Source: a virus
DNA: 64,000 nucleotides
Reading direction: 5' to 3' (one strand)
IMG/VR virus record: IMGVR_UViG_3300028874_000010
Location: 1 to 64,000 of that record
Position numbers and translations under genes: made by a program. Numbering within the stretch: the stretch's first letter is position 1; the number at the start of each line of letters is the position of its first letter. Shown here one piece after another: positions 16,356 through 25,021 of the stretch. The notes under the pieces were generated by a model. It was not told the DNA's origin and ran no database searches. It saw nothing but the letters and a program-made list of their open reading frames with translations.

Positions 16356-17461
16356 ACTACCTCCAGAGAATACTCAGGTAAAAAATGTTTAATAAAAAAT
16401 TCTTTATAACGCGGCTCTTTATCATTATATTTTGCCATAACCAAACTAAAATAAGGATTATCTTTAATTCGGATAACAAATTCACGAGTCCTATCATTAC
16501 CTTCACCAATCAAAAATGGATCAGCAATATTTACTGAATACAGATTATCAACAGTAGTTCGAAGATGATTCAATGTGTTAACAACTTTAGCTTCAATAGT
16601 TTCGACCTTTAAATGACTTTCACCAATAGCAGTCAAATATGATTTGAAGTCATCAATTGATTCTTCGATCACCATACGAGCAATATCTCGTTCACGAGTG
16701 AACGTCACTGAATGATGAAGGTTGATGTACCAAGGAGTTTTCAATTTGACCATATCGCCGGTATCAAATTGAACAACATATCCTTCTTTATTAGTTTCCT
16801 CCTGACAAGCATTTACTAAATCATGAACATTAAATTCACTAGAGTTAACAATTCGCTGTTCATCAACTACAGGAATATTATAGTTTTTTGCAATATCAGA
16901 AATATCAAATAGATATGTTCCGATGAATTTCTCACGGATGTGAGTTAGTACCAATTCATCATAATCGTATTTTAACACAATACGATCGCCAGGTGAGGTC
17001 CATTCAAATGTAGGAGTAAAATTATTATCATCACACATCTCAACAAACTTTTGATAGTTGCTGCGTTCGGCAATATAAGCATTTGCTCTAGCTGCTTGAT
17101 CAGTGTCAAAGCTTTTCTTTGTTTTGCAAATGATCTTACCATCTAAGATAGTTGGTGTAATCATAGACCCATCACGCTTGTCCATAACCCGAACCACCTT
17201 ATGGTGAGCAATGTTATGAACTTGGGTTTCTTCTAATTCGCCTATATTAAAAAATTTATGCATCGGCCTAACCAAAATAAATCCCGATGGATCAAATGCA
17301 ATCCCTCGACATTCCCGAGCCCATTCATCATCAAAGGTGTTTTTGCCCCCAATCGAATAACACACAACAGTACATCCATTTGGATGCAGTTTAACAGTAA
17401 TTTCCGGTTTATGTTGAATATGCGGAAGTAAGTCATCAAGATGATGAATGGTTGGAAACAT
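16352..17461 (-). CDS. rnlA: T4 Rnl1-type RNA ligase
   Basis: 369 residues, close to T4 RNA ligase 1 (374). Nucleotidyl-transfer motif I is KRDGS with Lys95 as the adenylated residue. Also present are an upstream RG pair (CRGIAF), motif IIIa-like FEWTSPGDRIV, motif IV EGYVVQF and motif V VKLKTPWY. Rnl1 enzymes reseal tRNA anticodon loops cut by host defence nucleases such as PrrC. No Pnkp-like partner gene is in the window. Confidence 0.92.
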   Translation of the reverse strand: MFPTIHHLDDLLPHIQHKPEITVKLHPNGCTVVCYSIGGKNTFDDEWARECRGIAFDPSGFILVRPMHKFFNIGELEETQVHNIAHHKVVRVMDKRDGSMITPTILDGKIICKTKKSFDTDQAARANAYIAERSNYQKFVEMCDDNNFTPTFEWTSPGDRIVLKYDYDELVLTHIREKFIGTYLFDISDIAKNYNIPVVDEQRIVNSSEFNVHDLVNACQEETNKEGYVVQFDTGDMVKLKTPWYINLHHSVTFTRERDIARMVIEESIDDFKSYLTAIGESHLKVETIEAKVVNTLNHLRTTVDNLYSVNIADPFLIGEGNDRTREFVIRIKDNPYFSLVMAKYNDKEPRYKEFFIKHFLPEYSLEVV

Positions 17462-17495
17462 TTTTATGAACCTCTTTTAAAATACAGTAGACAGT

Positions 17496-17750
17496 TTATT
17501 CACAGAGTTTTACAGTAATCAAGATGATTACTGCCATCAGCCAGCCAATAGCGAGAATAGATATAATTCCTAAGATAATGCACCATCCTATATAGAACGG
17601 AAGCAACACAATCCACCATGACCAACTAGAAACAATACTAATACCAGAAACCTTAAGAGCGAATAAAACAACACCTAAGATAGTTAACCAATGTGGATTG
17701 ATTTGTTTTGTACTAACTGTTCCTTTCTTAATTTTTTTAATTAACTTCAT
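17496..17750 (-). CDS. Small membrane protein
   Basis: An 84-residue protein with a lysine-rich N-terminus and two to three hydrophobic segments covering residues about 20-80. Unknown function; sits between a 70-residue gene and the RNA ligase gene. Confidence 0.55.
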   Translation of the reverse strand: MKLIKKIKKGTVSTKQINPHWLTILGVVLFALKVSGISIVSSWSWWIVLLPFYIGWCIILGIISILAIGWLMAVIILITVKLCE

Positions 17751-17963
17751 TTAGTGCCTTTTAAAATACATGGTATCATAATCAAGTTCTATAAAATCAT
17801 CATTAGAAATTACAAAACTTGAAGGCCTAACTAGAATTTTTGAAGAATATAATTTAGATTTAACTCCAGTACAATCTTCAATACTATCGAGTTGAACACC
17901 AAGTTCTCGTGCTTCAATGGCAGTAATAACTCGGCCTTCTTCGGTATAGGATAAACTTTTCAT
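17751..17963 (-). CDS. Hypothetical 70-residue protein
   Basis: Start taken as ATG 17963 (MKSLSYTEEGRVI) because longer versions overlap the topoisomerase gene. It abuts the next gene by one base. No family recognised. Confidence 0.5.
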   Translation of the reverse strand: MKSLSYTEEGRVITAIEARELGVQLDSIEDCTGVKSKLYSSKILVRPSSFVISNDDFIELDYDTMYFKRH

Positions 17964-17973
17964 TTTTATAATG

Positions 17974-19296
17974 TTATTTAAATTTAAGTTCGTTAAGTTC
18001 TTTGACATACATATCCCAATCTGTAGTATGTTCAAGACTATTAATATCTGTTTCGATAGCAATGATATCAGTTTCGAGTTTTTCTATTTCGTCTCTGGTG
18101 AGGCTATAGATTCTGATTTGGAGAAGTTTTTCGATCTCTACGAATTTATTTTTCTCTAGTAATGCATAGAGATCAGCTTTACCTTTCTTAGCAAAATCGT
18201 TAGGGCTCTTTAAATAGAATTTAATGAACCGAAGTTTTTCATTTGCCCAGGATAAATCATTCTTAAGATTTTCAATTAGCTTGATTCGGCGTGCTTCGTA
18301 TTTATCCAATCGATATTCAACGAAATAGTTAATGATCTCTTGAGCGCTATTAAAAACTTTCATCTTTCCATCGTGACCCCAACATGTAAAATTCTCAGTG
18401 TCACGAGCAACAAGTTTGAATGTCTTCATCAACTCATCACGACCCATCTCAAAAATCGGTGTTCCGCTTGTTACTCGTGGAACTTTAATTTCAAAATCAA
18501 AACCATCTTCAGTAGAACTATCTATATATTCTTTGATGATGCCTTCATCTTCTAGTTTATTCAGATGTTCCTTATAATCATCCTGGTAGACTCCAATTGG
18601 GAGTTCAGTGATTCGTATGGTTGTACTATTAACAATCTCATAGGCGCCTTCTATGACGGTCTGTTTATCATTCCTATATACTTTGCCTTTGAATCCTTTG
18701 AACCAAGGTAATACTTCTTTTGGCTTCTTCTTTTGAAGAATCGCCAAAATATTGTTCTTGATATCTTCTGGGTTGTAAGAAAGAATTTGTGTCGCATATC
18801 CCGTCCCAGTTCCAGAGACACCATTTACCAAGATCATTGGAAGTGTAGGCAAATATCGAACTGGCTCAATCTGCAAACCATCACTAAGCCGAGTATCGAG
18901 AATTGCGTCATCATCTTTTTTAAAAATCATTCTAAAATTCTTAGAGAGTTCAGTCATGATGTAACGTCCGGCACCGGGTGCCGGATCTAAACGAGATCCG
19001 AATTGGCCATTAGGCATTAGCAAATTCAGATTGTTTGATCCAGCAAATGTTTGGGCCATCTTAGCAATAGTTCCAACTAAAGAAGTTGCACCATGATGAT
19101 AATCCGAAACACCAGCAATATAATTTGCTAATGTTTCAACTCGAGCTTCATCGGCATGTTCGCCGCGCTTAAGCATACCAAACATAACTTTACGTTGGCC
19201 CGGTTTAAAACCGTCGATCGCATCAGCAATAGATCGATGGTTGTCATATACACTGAATAACCTAAATTGGTCATCCATAAATGTTTTAATTTTCAT
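17974..19296 (-). CDS. DNA topoisomerase II subunit A (T4 gp52-like)
   Basis: The 440-residue breakage-reunion subunit equals the size of T4 gp52. The N-terminal winged-helix/tower region has the catalytic Tyr112 in GAGRYIMTELS, together with DGFKPGQRKV and LPTLPMILVNG...GTGTGYA, which are highly conserved in GyrA/ParC/gp52. A long coiled-coil segment follows (residues about 340-430). It lacks the GyrA C-terminal beta-pinwheel, so it would relax DNA rather than introduce supercoils. It works with the split gp39-like subunit encoded just upstream. Confidence 0.93.
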   Translation of the reverse strand: MKIKTFMDDQFRLFSVYDNHRSIADAIDGFKPGQRKVMFGMLKRGEHADEARVETLANYIAGVSDYHHGATSLVGTIAKMAQTFAGSNNLNLLMPNGQFGSRLDPAPGAGRYIMTELSKNFRMIFKKDDDAILDTRLSDGLQIEPVRYLPTLPMILVNGVSGTGTGYATQILSYNPEDIKNNILAILQKKKPKEVLPWFKGFKGKVYRNDKQTVIEGAYEIVNSTTIRITELPIGVYQDDYKEHLNKLEDEGIIKEYIDSSTEDGFDFEIKVPRVTSGTPIFEMGRDELMKTFKLVARDTENFTCWGHDGKMKVFNSAQEIINYFVEYRLDKYEARRIKLIENLKNDLSWANEKLRFIKFYLKSPNDFAKKGKADLYALLEKNKFVEIEKLLQIRIYSLTRDEIEKLETDIIAIETDINSLEHTTDWDMYVKELNELKFK

Positions 19297-19416
19297 ATAG
19301 TTTTATATTATTCAATTCTTGTAATTCTCATGTATCAGGTCTAAAGTGAGACAGCCCTTTACGTATTCCTAATTTCTATTCTTTTATTTGAGATTTGTAA
19401 AGTATTCAGCCTAGGA

Positions 19417-20184
19417 TCATTCTAAATTTAACCAAACTTTTCTTTTATCTGCTGATCCAGCACCTTTAGAAAAAGCTAAATCTATACTATCTGAATCCTC
19501 ATTTGATTCAATTGTAATTGGAATCAAATGGGTATCCATATCTTCTAGATATGATTTAAAGTCTTTTGCATCTGAAGTAGCCAAGCCTTTATACCATTTC
19601 TTTCTGTATTTTACTTCTTTATTCTTTACTTCCCATTCATCGAATTCATTTTCCGAATAGAAATTAATAATTTTTTTTGGTTTGTCAATGAATACACGAA
19701 CCAATGGTGTTCGAAACATATACACCATCCCAAGTTTAAATAGTTCTGGCCAGAATTTGTTGATCATATTAAATTCAAGACCGCGAATATGGAATCCATC
19801 TAAGTCTTGGTCTGACATGATAATTAACTTTCCAAATCTAAGATCTGAGACTGATTTGACTTCAACACCTAATCGGAGTCCCATTGCTCCCATGAAATTT
19901 TTAAACTCATCATTTTCGAGGAGACGTTTGACTGGAACATCATTAACGTTTAATGGTTTACCTTTGAGTGGGAATGATCCGATATACTTAGCATTCTTTT
20001 CGGTCTTAGCAGAAATAATAGCTTTAGCAGCAGAATTATGGGAGATCACACCCGATGAAAGAGTAAATGTGAAATCTTCATCTACTTCAATGTCAACGCC
20101 GTTTGTATGTTCGATATGTTCGATTGAGACAATATCAACGAGCTCAATAAGGCGCGGATCGAAATTATATTGTTGTGTTTGCAT
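19417..20184 (-). CDS. C-terminal half of topoisomerase II large subunit, led by a split-intein C-fragment
   Basis: Residues 1-50 are an intein C-fragment: a VDIVSIEHIEH strand, DIEVDEDFTF (block F) and GVISHN (block G, penultimate His and terminal Asn). The +1 residue is Ser51. The extein then continues SAAKAI...PLKGKPLNV and MSDQDLDGFHIRG, the second half of the Toprim domain with its DxD metal site. Joined to the N-half at EGD, it restores the EGD-SA motif of GyrB/gp39. Its ATG lies 20 bases inside the end of the nuclease gene upstream, so translation is coupled. Confidence 0.9.
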   Translation of the reverse strand: MQTQQYNFDPRLIELVDIVSIEHIEHTNGVDIEVDEDFTFTLSSGVISHNSAAKAIISAKTEKNAKYIGSFPLKGKPLNVNDVPVKRLLENDEFKNFMGAMGLRLGVEVKSVSDLRFGKLIIMSDQDLDGFHIRGLEFNMINKFWPELFKLGMVYMFRTPLVRVFIDKPKKIINFYSENEFDEWEVKNKEVKYRKKWYKGLATSDAKDFKSYLEDMDTHLIPITIESNEDSDSIDLAFSKGAGSADKRKVWLNLE

Positions 20185-21088
20185 TTAAAAGTTTTTCTTT
20201 GATTGTTAGTACTGTTTGCTCAAATTTTTTATAATCTTTACGACCGTGCAAAACCAAGCTTCCAAATTTTGATTTTTTCTCTTCGATTCTAACATTGTAC
20301 TTTTCATAGTTCATGCCAGCGATTTCTACATATTGATTAATTTTTGGAAAGTAGAAATCATACATCAATATACTACCTTCATAGAACCCGTTGGACTTTA
20401 CTTCCGAAGAAATGCCATACTTTTCCAGCAACGAATAGAAATATCGTTCGCCATTAGAATTCAATAGCATTCCGGTACTTGTTTCAGTAATGTATGAGTA
20501 TGCGGTTTTCTTTCCGTTTGCTGTTGTGCAATTTTTGAGTTTCGTCTGTGCAGCTCGTAACAAACCAGCTTGCACTTTATCTAAGCATCGTCCATAGAAT
20601 AAATTTGCTTGGTACTTTGTATAGTCTTCATAAGAATCATGGTTCTCGGCATAAAATGGGCTTGCGTTTCGTTCTCGTATAATTTTAAGTGTTTCTTCTT
20701 CTGACTCGATTGCTCTCGTCCTACTTACGAAGGCAACAGAATTTGGATTCAACTGCTTCCCATCACATTTATTCATGTGATTTGAGTAACAAAAGAAAAT
20801 AGGTTTCCTATATCCAACGCTGGTAACTGTTATTTCTTTTCCTTTTAACTCGTAGAGTGGAAACCATGTTGAGTTATGGTTTCCACAAAAACAGCAATCG
20901 ACTTTATCTGATCCAGTATTACTAAAGATATCAAACCGAGACTTTGTAATATGAAGCTTTAATGCCTGTTCAAAGCCTTTCTTGGTGTGGTGTGAAACCT
21001 TAATTACTTTATTTGTATTAGTCAGAAAAAATAATTTTTTGTTATTGAAAAAAGCAACAGAATCTTTTTTAATTATACGTGTAGCCAT
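20165..21088 (-). CDS. Vsr/DUF559-like homing endonuclease between the split-gene halves
   Basis: Start chosen at ATG 21088, which has GAAGGA 6 bases upstream; an upstream ATG at 21112 lies in a hairpin loop. The protein has a zinc-finger-like segment (CCFCGNH... with later Cys) near residue 55. The C-terminal nuclease domain reads GERYFYSLLEKYG, then MYDFYFP and QYVEIAG, the Asp and Glu of a Vsr-like PD-(D/E)xK core. It sits exactly between the two halves of a split-intein gene, as in the 'fractured gene' arrangement described from environmental phage DNA. It probably mobilises the split insertion. Confidence 0.75.
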   Translation of the reverse strand: MATRIIKKDSVAFFNNKKLFFLTNTNKVIKVSHHTKKGFEQALKLHITKSRFDIFSNTGSDKVDCCFCGNHNSTWFPLYELKGKEITVTSVGYRKPIFFCYSNHMNKCDGKQLNPNSVAFVSRTRAIESEEETLKIIRERNASPFYAENHDSYEDYTKYQANLFYGRCLDKVQAGLLRAAQTKLKNCTTANGKKTAYSYITETSTGMLLNSNGERYFYSLLEKYGISSEVKSNGFYEGSILMYDFYFPKINQYVEIAGMNYEKYNVRIEEKKSKFGSLVLHGRKDYKKFEQTVLTIKEKLLNANTTI

Positions 21089-21092
21089 CAGA

Positions 21093-21132
21093 GATCCTTC
21101 AGTGATAAACATCTATTTATCACTGAAGGATC
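21093..21132 (-). promoter_or_regulatory. Perfect 17-bp hairpin hiding the nuclease ribosome binding site, with a late box inside
   Basis: The arms at 21093-21109 and 21116-21132 are perfectly complementary with a 6-base loop. The downstream arm on the minus strand contains GAAGGA, the ribosome binding site of the ATG at 21088. The upstream arm and loop contain GATAAATA (21114-21121), a late-promoter variant. Read-through transcripts from the topoisomerase gene would be translationally silent, while late transcripts would lack the upstream arm and be translated. Confidence 0.65.
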
Positions 21133-21139
21133 AAACGAC

Positions 21140-22912
21140 TTAGAAAAGCACCAATGAATGTTTATCAGTATTCAAGTTCTCGCACGATACCAAACAAAAG
21201 GATCCGGTAGAGCGATCCCAGACATAGAACTTATGGTCCATCGTACTGTTGATAAGACCGATATATTCTATATCCAAGTGAAGATCATATTTTTCATCTT
21301 CAATCCGAGTTACTGATTTGATAGCACCAAGAGCAATAGTGTCTGCCAGACGATTTTTCACAAGCGCATGTACAGAACTATCCAAGTCCTTAGCACGCAC
21401 TTCTAGGAACGTTTTAGTCGTCTTATCGTAAGCAATCAAACGGTGTTCTGGGGATACAATATGTTCGATATCACCACACTTGATCTTCACTCCTTCGATC
21501 ACTTTTTTACTAATGCCGAGAATCTTCCTGAGGCGGTTATTATGCGTAAGAATTAAATCTCCAACATTTACGTCTTTAATTTTTACATCGAAGAATTGCT
21601 CATTTTCATAAACTATGATTTGTTCATCTTCGTGAATTGTGTCACCTTCTGTAATAAACAGCAAACATTTACTACGGTCTTTTTTTTCTGTTGCATCGCA
21701 GAACTTTGGAATCCGATTTGGATTCATCTTATCTGTTTCTTTATTTAGTTCTCGTTCTTTAGCTCGTTCAGCCGCTTCAACTTTCATTTCAACCCAATCT
21801 AACACCGATTGAATGATATCAGATTTTGTTAATTTGAGAACCATTTTATCGGTGACTTCAAATGAGGTCCCAAAATTTCTAATTTCTGTAATCAGTTCTT
21901 CTTTTGTTTGGGACGAATATCTGGGTTTGATAATTGTTGCATCAACAAATAGTTGAAGATGATTTAAAATTTCTGATGGCTTGACATCAATTTTATGTTT
22001 CTTATTGAAGTAAGCTCGAAGTTTTGTTGTGATCTGTTCTTGGAGGTATTTGATATGAACACCGCCAAGAGTTGTTTCAGTTGTATTTACGAACGAGACA
22101 TGTTTGAATCCATCTGACTTAGCAATACCAATACGCCAATGATCATTTTCTTCAAAGACATAATCCTGTGTGTAGAACTCAATGTAATCTTTAAATGACT
22201 TGATTTTGATTTGCTTTTTATTTAGGTAAATCTTTAGAGTTGGATTGCAACCAGCAATATCATAAACCCGTTTAATCAGCTTTTCATAATTTCCTTGATC
22301 TAATGAAGTCATACCAAGTTTTTGGTAATCAGGAAGATATGTAATTTTTGTGTATTTTTCTGTGCTTGTTTTAATCTTTGGTTCTGATCTAACCCGGGAA
22401 TTTTCTGTGTGTTTTTGTTCAAATTCCTTTTTGCCATCGCCTGTTTTAACAATGAAATATTGACTGAAAATATTTGTCAATGCCGCACCTTCGCCGTTTT
22501 GACCTGTCAATGTTGAGTCATCATCATCATCAAAATTACTTCCTGCTCGCAATTCAAAAATGTATTCAGGGATGTATTGGTCATATTCTGGGTTCTTGAT
22601 AACTGCAATACCACCATCATCAAGAACCGATATCTCTCCTGTTACTTGATTGATATCAACTTTAATAGTAGAGAGGTGTTGACCTTCTTTTGTTTTTGAG
22701 AAGTCTACTGAATTAGAAATAACTTCGTCAAACATTTTAATAAATCCGGGACACCAGGTCAATTCCTTTTCGGCCATACGTTGTTCTACTTCATCTACGT
22801 AATAGGTGGCCGCTGTGTGAGCCGTAATGCTTCCTAGGTATCTGCCTGGTCTGAGAAGGACATGGGAGATCTCGTCAAGCTTTTTGTGCTTGAATATTTG
22901 TTTTGTTGTCAT
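21140..22912 (-). CDS. N-terminal half of topoisomerase II large subunit (T4 gp39-like) with split-intein N-fragment
   Basis: Residues 1-424 hold the GHKL ATPase domain (DEVISNSVD, DDGG, GQNGEGAALTN), the transducer, and the start of Toprim ending CLLFITEGD, where Glu is catalytic. Residues 425-590 are an intein N-fragment beginning with Thr425 (TIHEDEQIIV), with block A-like VGDLIL and block B-like HIVSPEHRL, then a stop codon. Splicing with the 50-residue C-fragment at 19417-20184 would give a full gp39-like subunit. A Thr in intein position 1 is unusual, as Cys or Ser is the rule. Confidence 0.9.
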   Translation of the reverse strand: MTTKQIFKHKKLDEISHVLLRPGRYLGSITAHTAATYYVDEVEQRMAEKELTWCPGFIKMFDEVISNSVDFSKTKEGQHLSTIKVDINQVTGEISVLDDGGIAVIKNPEYDQYIPEYIFELRAGSNFDDDDDSTLTGQNGEGAALTNIFSQYFIVKTGDGKKEFEQKHTENSRVRSEPKIKTSTEKYTKITYLPDYQKLGMTSLDQGNYEKLIKRVYDIAGCNPTLKIYLNKKQIKIKSFKDYIEFYTQDYVFEENDHWRIGIAKSDGFKHVSFVNTTETTLGGVHIKYLQEQITTKLRAYFNKKHKIDVKPSEILNHLQLFVDATIIKPRYSSQTKEELITEIRNFGTSFEVTDKMVLKLTKSDIIQSVLDWVEMKVEAAERAKERELNKETDKMNPNRIPKFCDATEKKDRSKCLLFITEGDTIHEDEQIIVYENEQFFDVKIKDVNVGDLILTHNNRLRKILGISKKVIEGVKIKCGDIEHIVSPEHRLIAYDKTTKTFLEVRAKDLDSSVHALVKNRLADTIALGAIKSVTRIEDEKYDLHLDIEYIGLINSTMDHKFYVWDRSTGSFCLVSCENLNTDKHSLVLF

Positions 22913-23704
22913 TTGATTTCGAATTACTGTTATGACATATCCAAAAACGGATATGAATTTCTATTTATGGAGATATTGTACAATGAATATTTAGGTGTTG
23001 ACCTGGAAATAAAACAACAAAAGATTTTCCTGAATTCGTAATCGCCGCGCTTTTAGCGATTACAAATTCCTTGTATGGTGTCAACCATACAATATTGAGT
23101 GATAATTCTTCTATGGGATTTGTCTTTTTATTTACTACCAATTTTAATCACTACGCGTTGCTTCGTGCTTAAAAATATTAATTTAGGCGGTAAGCAAACG
23201 AGTTGCTTCTCCTAAATTAATATTTTTCGATCTCTTTTTCTTTTTTATTTAATTAAGAGACATATAGTATTAATTATGGATCCTCTTTTTCGATTCTCTG
23301 GATGCCCTGGCGCCTTTCGGCGCAACAACTATAACTTTGATGTAAAGCTACAGTAAGTTCACATTTCAGAGCGATGTTTTGCTCAACTCGTCCAGGTACT
23401 GCTTTACCGAGATTTATGTGGTCTGCATTCAGCGACGCTTACCCGCATTTGTTATTACTTACAATTCACAAATGCGCACAATTTTTAATTGTTCTGGAAA
23501 AATTTATAATTTAATATAAACCAAGCGATTAGTATACGGACATTTTACTAATTCTTCACGACGATGACTATCTATGCCTATCACGTACTTGTTGTTTAAA
23601 AAAGTACATCGGTATTACCCAATGCTGATCTTTTTAGAGTGTCTTTGCTAATGACTTCGCAGACCTCGGGCGCCTATATGGATATGCATATAGGCATGTA
23701 TTTT
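22913..23704. other. Structured non-coding region of about 790 bases
   Basis: No gene is convincing on either strand. It holds many inverted repeats: CATATCC/GGATATG (22936-22955), GTAATCGC/GCGATTAC (23038-23063), TTGTATGG/CCATACAA (23071-23092), a perfect 17-bp stem with a nested AAGCAA/TTGCTT pair (23171-23227), GCGCC/GGCGC (23310-23323), GTACTT/AAGTAC (23585-23607) and GCCTATATG/CATATAGGC (23672-23695). It lies between an HNH endonuclease gene and the topoisomerase gene, and could be a large structured RNA or the remains of an intron. Clear group I P7 or group II domain V sequences were not found. Confidence 0.5.
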
Positions 23705-24388
23705 TTAATTGAAAAAAGATTTAAAAAGTTCTTCTTTTGAAATTGAGCATTTTGTACTCTTCTTTAGATTTTCATATTTTGGAATCATTTCTAAATTACA
23801 TATATTACCTATAATATAGGCTGGAATCTTATTTTTAAATCCCTCATAAATTGAAAATCTATGATCTAGATGAAAAGCATCCCAATCATTCCCTCTTAAT
23901 TCTATATTGTTTAATTTTTGGACATCTGTAATGGACCAAACTATTTCACAATATTTTTTAAAATCCTTAAGATTATGAGCTTCTATTTTATTGCATTTTA
24001 TAATTTGATACGTATCATAACATGTTTTAGAACAAAAATCAGAATATCCTATTTTTATGTTTTTAAATTTTCTTGTTCTCTTAACACATTGACAGCATAT
24101 AAAATTTGATGGAGTAGTTTCAAATACATGATTGTATAATTTTTCTTCTTCAGTTTTACCAAGCTGTAAAGATTTAATATAAACAGAAAATTTTGGTATC
24201 TTCTTATAAAATTTATAGATATCTACTATATTATTATGGTTGCTTTTGATAAGATCTTTGATTGCGTCTTTTAATTTATTGCTATCAAATTCATTTTTAT
24301 TGATGTAATTTGCATACTCAACGTATTTTTTTAATTTATACTCTTTTTGTTTTATTTCTTCTATTTCAACTGTTTTTTTAGTTGACAT
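23705..24388 (-). CDS. HNH homing endonuclease
   Basis: The 227-residue protein is more AT-rich and lysine-rich than its neighbours. A zinc-ribbon CCQC...CSKTC lies at about residues 98-122. The HNH nuclease motif follows: FHLDHRFSIYEGF, then NICNLEMIPKYENLKK. It resembles free-standing phage HNH enzymes. The adjacent structured non-coding region suggests the two came as one mobile unit. No late-promoter hairpin is seen in front of it. Confidence 0.8.
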   Translation of the reverse strand: MSTKKTVEIEEIKQKEYKLKKYVEYANYINKNEFDSNKLKDAIKDLIKSNHNNIVDIYKFYKKIPKFSVYIKSLQLGKTEEEKLYNHVFETTPSNFICCQCVKRTRKFKNIKIGYSDFCSKTCYDTYQIIKCNKIEAHNLKDFKKYCEIVWSITDVQKLNNIELRGNDWDAFHLDHRFSIYEGFKNKIPAYIIGNICNLEMIPKYENLKKSTKCSISKEELFKSFFN

Positions 24389-24396
24389 AATAATTC

Positions 24397-24495
24397 TTAA
24401 AATATAACTAATACTAAAGCAACTACACTCGTGGTTACTAGTATGCCAATCATAAATCCTATATAACCAATCATGTATAGTTCATAAATGCTCAT
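24397..24495 (-). CDS. Single-pass membrane peptide (32 residues)
   Basis: The frame from ATG 24495 overlaps the dCMP-deaminase-like stop (ATGA) and ends at TAA 24397, 8 bases before the HNH gene. It is almost entirely one hydrophobic helix. The coupling supports a real gene. Function unknown. Confidence 0.45.
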   Translation of the reverse strand: MSIYELYMIGYIGFMIGILVTTSVVALVLVIF

Positions 24496-24905
24496 ATTAG
24501 TTCCAAATGATTATATCCATCTCTTGAAGTATAATAGATATGTTTGATACCTCGGTCTTTTATAGCTCTCATACATGCCCCACAAGGTTTTGAATCAGCT
24601 ATGGCTCCGGTCAAATCTTCTCTATACACATAGATAGAACTGCCGGTAAGGTCGGTTCTACCAGCTTTAATGATAGCATCCATTTCTGCGTGTGTCCGAC
24701 CTGCATCCGTTTCTACATCTCTAATGTTTATATATCGGTATTTTGAGTACCGTTTTTGTTTGGTGTGTGTCCGCCATCGATTGACACCAGTAGAAACGAG
24801 TTGGCGCCCAATGACTATTGTAGCACCTATATGTGTTCTTGGATATGTTGATGTTTTTGAAGCGACACTAGCCAAACGAAAGAATCGTTTGTTAGTTTTT
24901 GTCAT
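24492..24905 (-). CDS. Cytidine/deoxycytidylate deaminase-family protein
   Basis: The 137-residue zinc deaminase has the HAE motif (His72, catalytic Glu74) and PCGAC (Cys108 and Cys111) as zinc ligands. T4 dCMP deaminase supplies dUMP for thymidylate synthesis and balances dCTP. This protein is shorter and lacks the extra allosteric zinc site, so it could also act on another cytidine compound. It sits near the hydroxymethyl-dCMP genes, fitting a nucleotide-pool role. Confidence 0.8.
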   Translation of the reverse strand: MTKTNKRFFRLASVASKTSTYPRTHIGATIVIGRQLVSTGVNRWRTHTKQKRYSKYRYINIRDVETDAGRTHAEMDAIIKAGRTDLTGSSIYVYREDLTGAIADSKPCGACMRAIKDRGIKHIYYTSRDGYNHLELI

Positions 24906-24936
24906 ACCTTATACTACATTATTTTTATTATTTGGT

Positions 24937-24974
24937 ATGTCCTGATAGCAGTTAAACTATCAGGACATATTATA
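24937..24974 (-). promoter_or_regulatory. -10 box followed by a 5'-terminal hairpin (dCMP deaminase gene)
   Basis: The minus strand reads GTGTATAAT (24969-24974), directly followed by a perfect 12-bp stem (ATGTCCTGATAG/CTATCAGGACAT, 24937-24968). The transcript would begin at or inside the stem, which could protect its 5' end. The start codon is 32 bases further on. Confidence 0.5.
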
Positions 24975-25021
24975 CACTACTTCTGATCACACATGAACAG
25001 ATTATTTGGTATGTTTCCGGC

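Noticed and set aside
19682-20188. 168-residue plus-strand frame
   Set aside because: Antisense to the clearly homologous Toprim C-half; no ribosome binding site.
22913-24388. Group I or group II intron containing the HNH gene
   Set aside because: No split exons flank it: the topoisomerase N-terminus is complete at 22912 and the upstream gene ends normally. I found no convincing P7/P3 core or domain V sequence. Kept only as a structured region.
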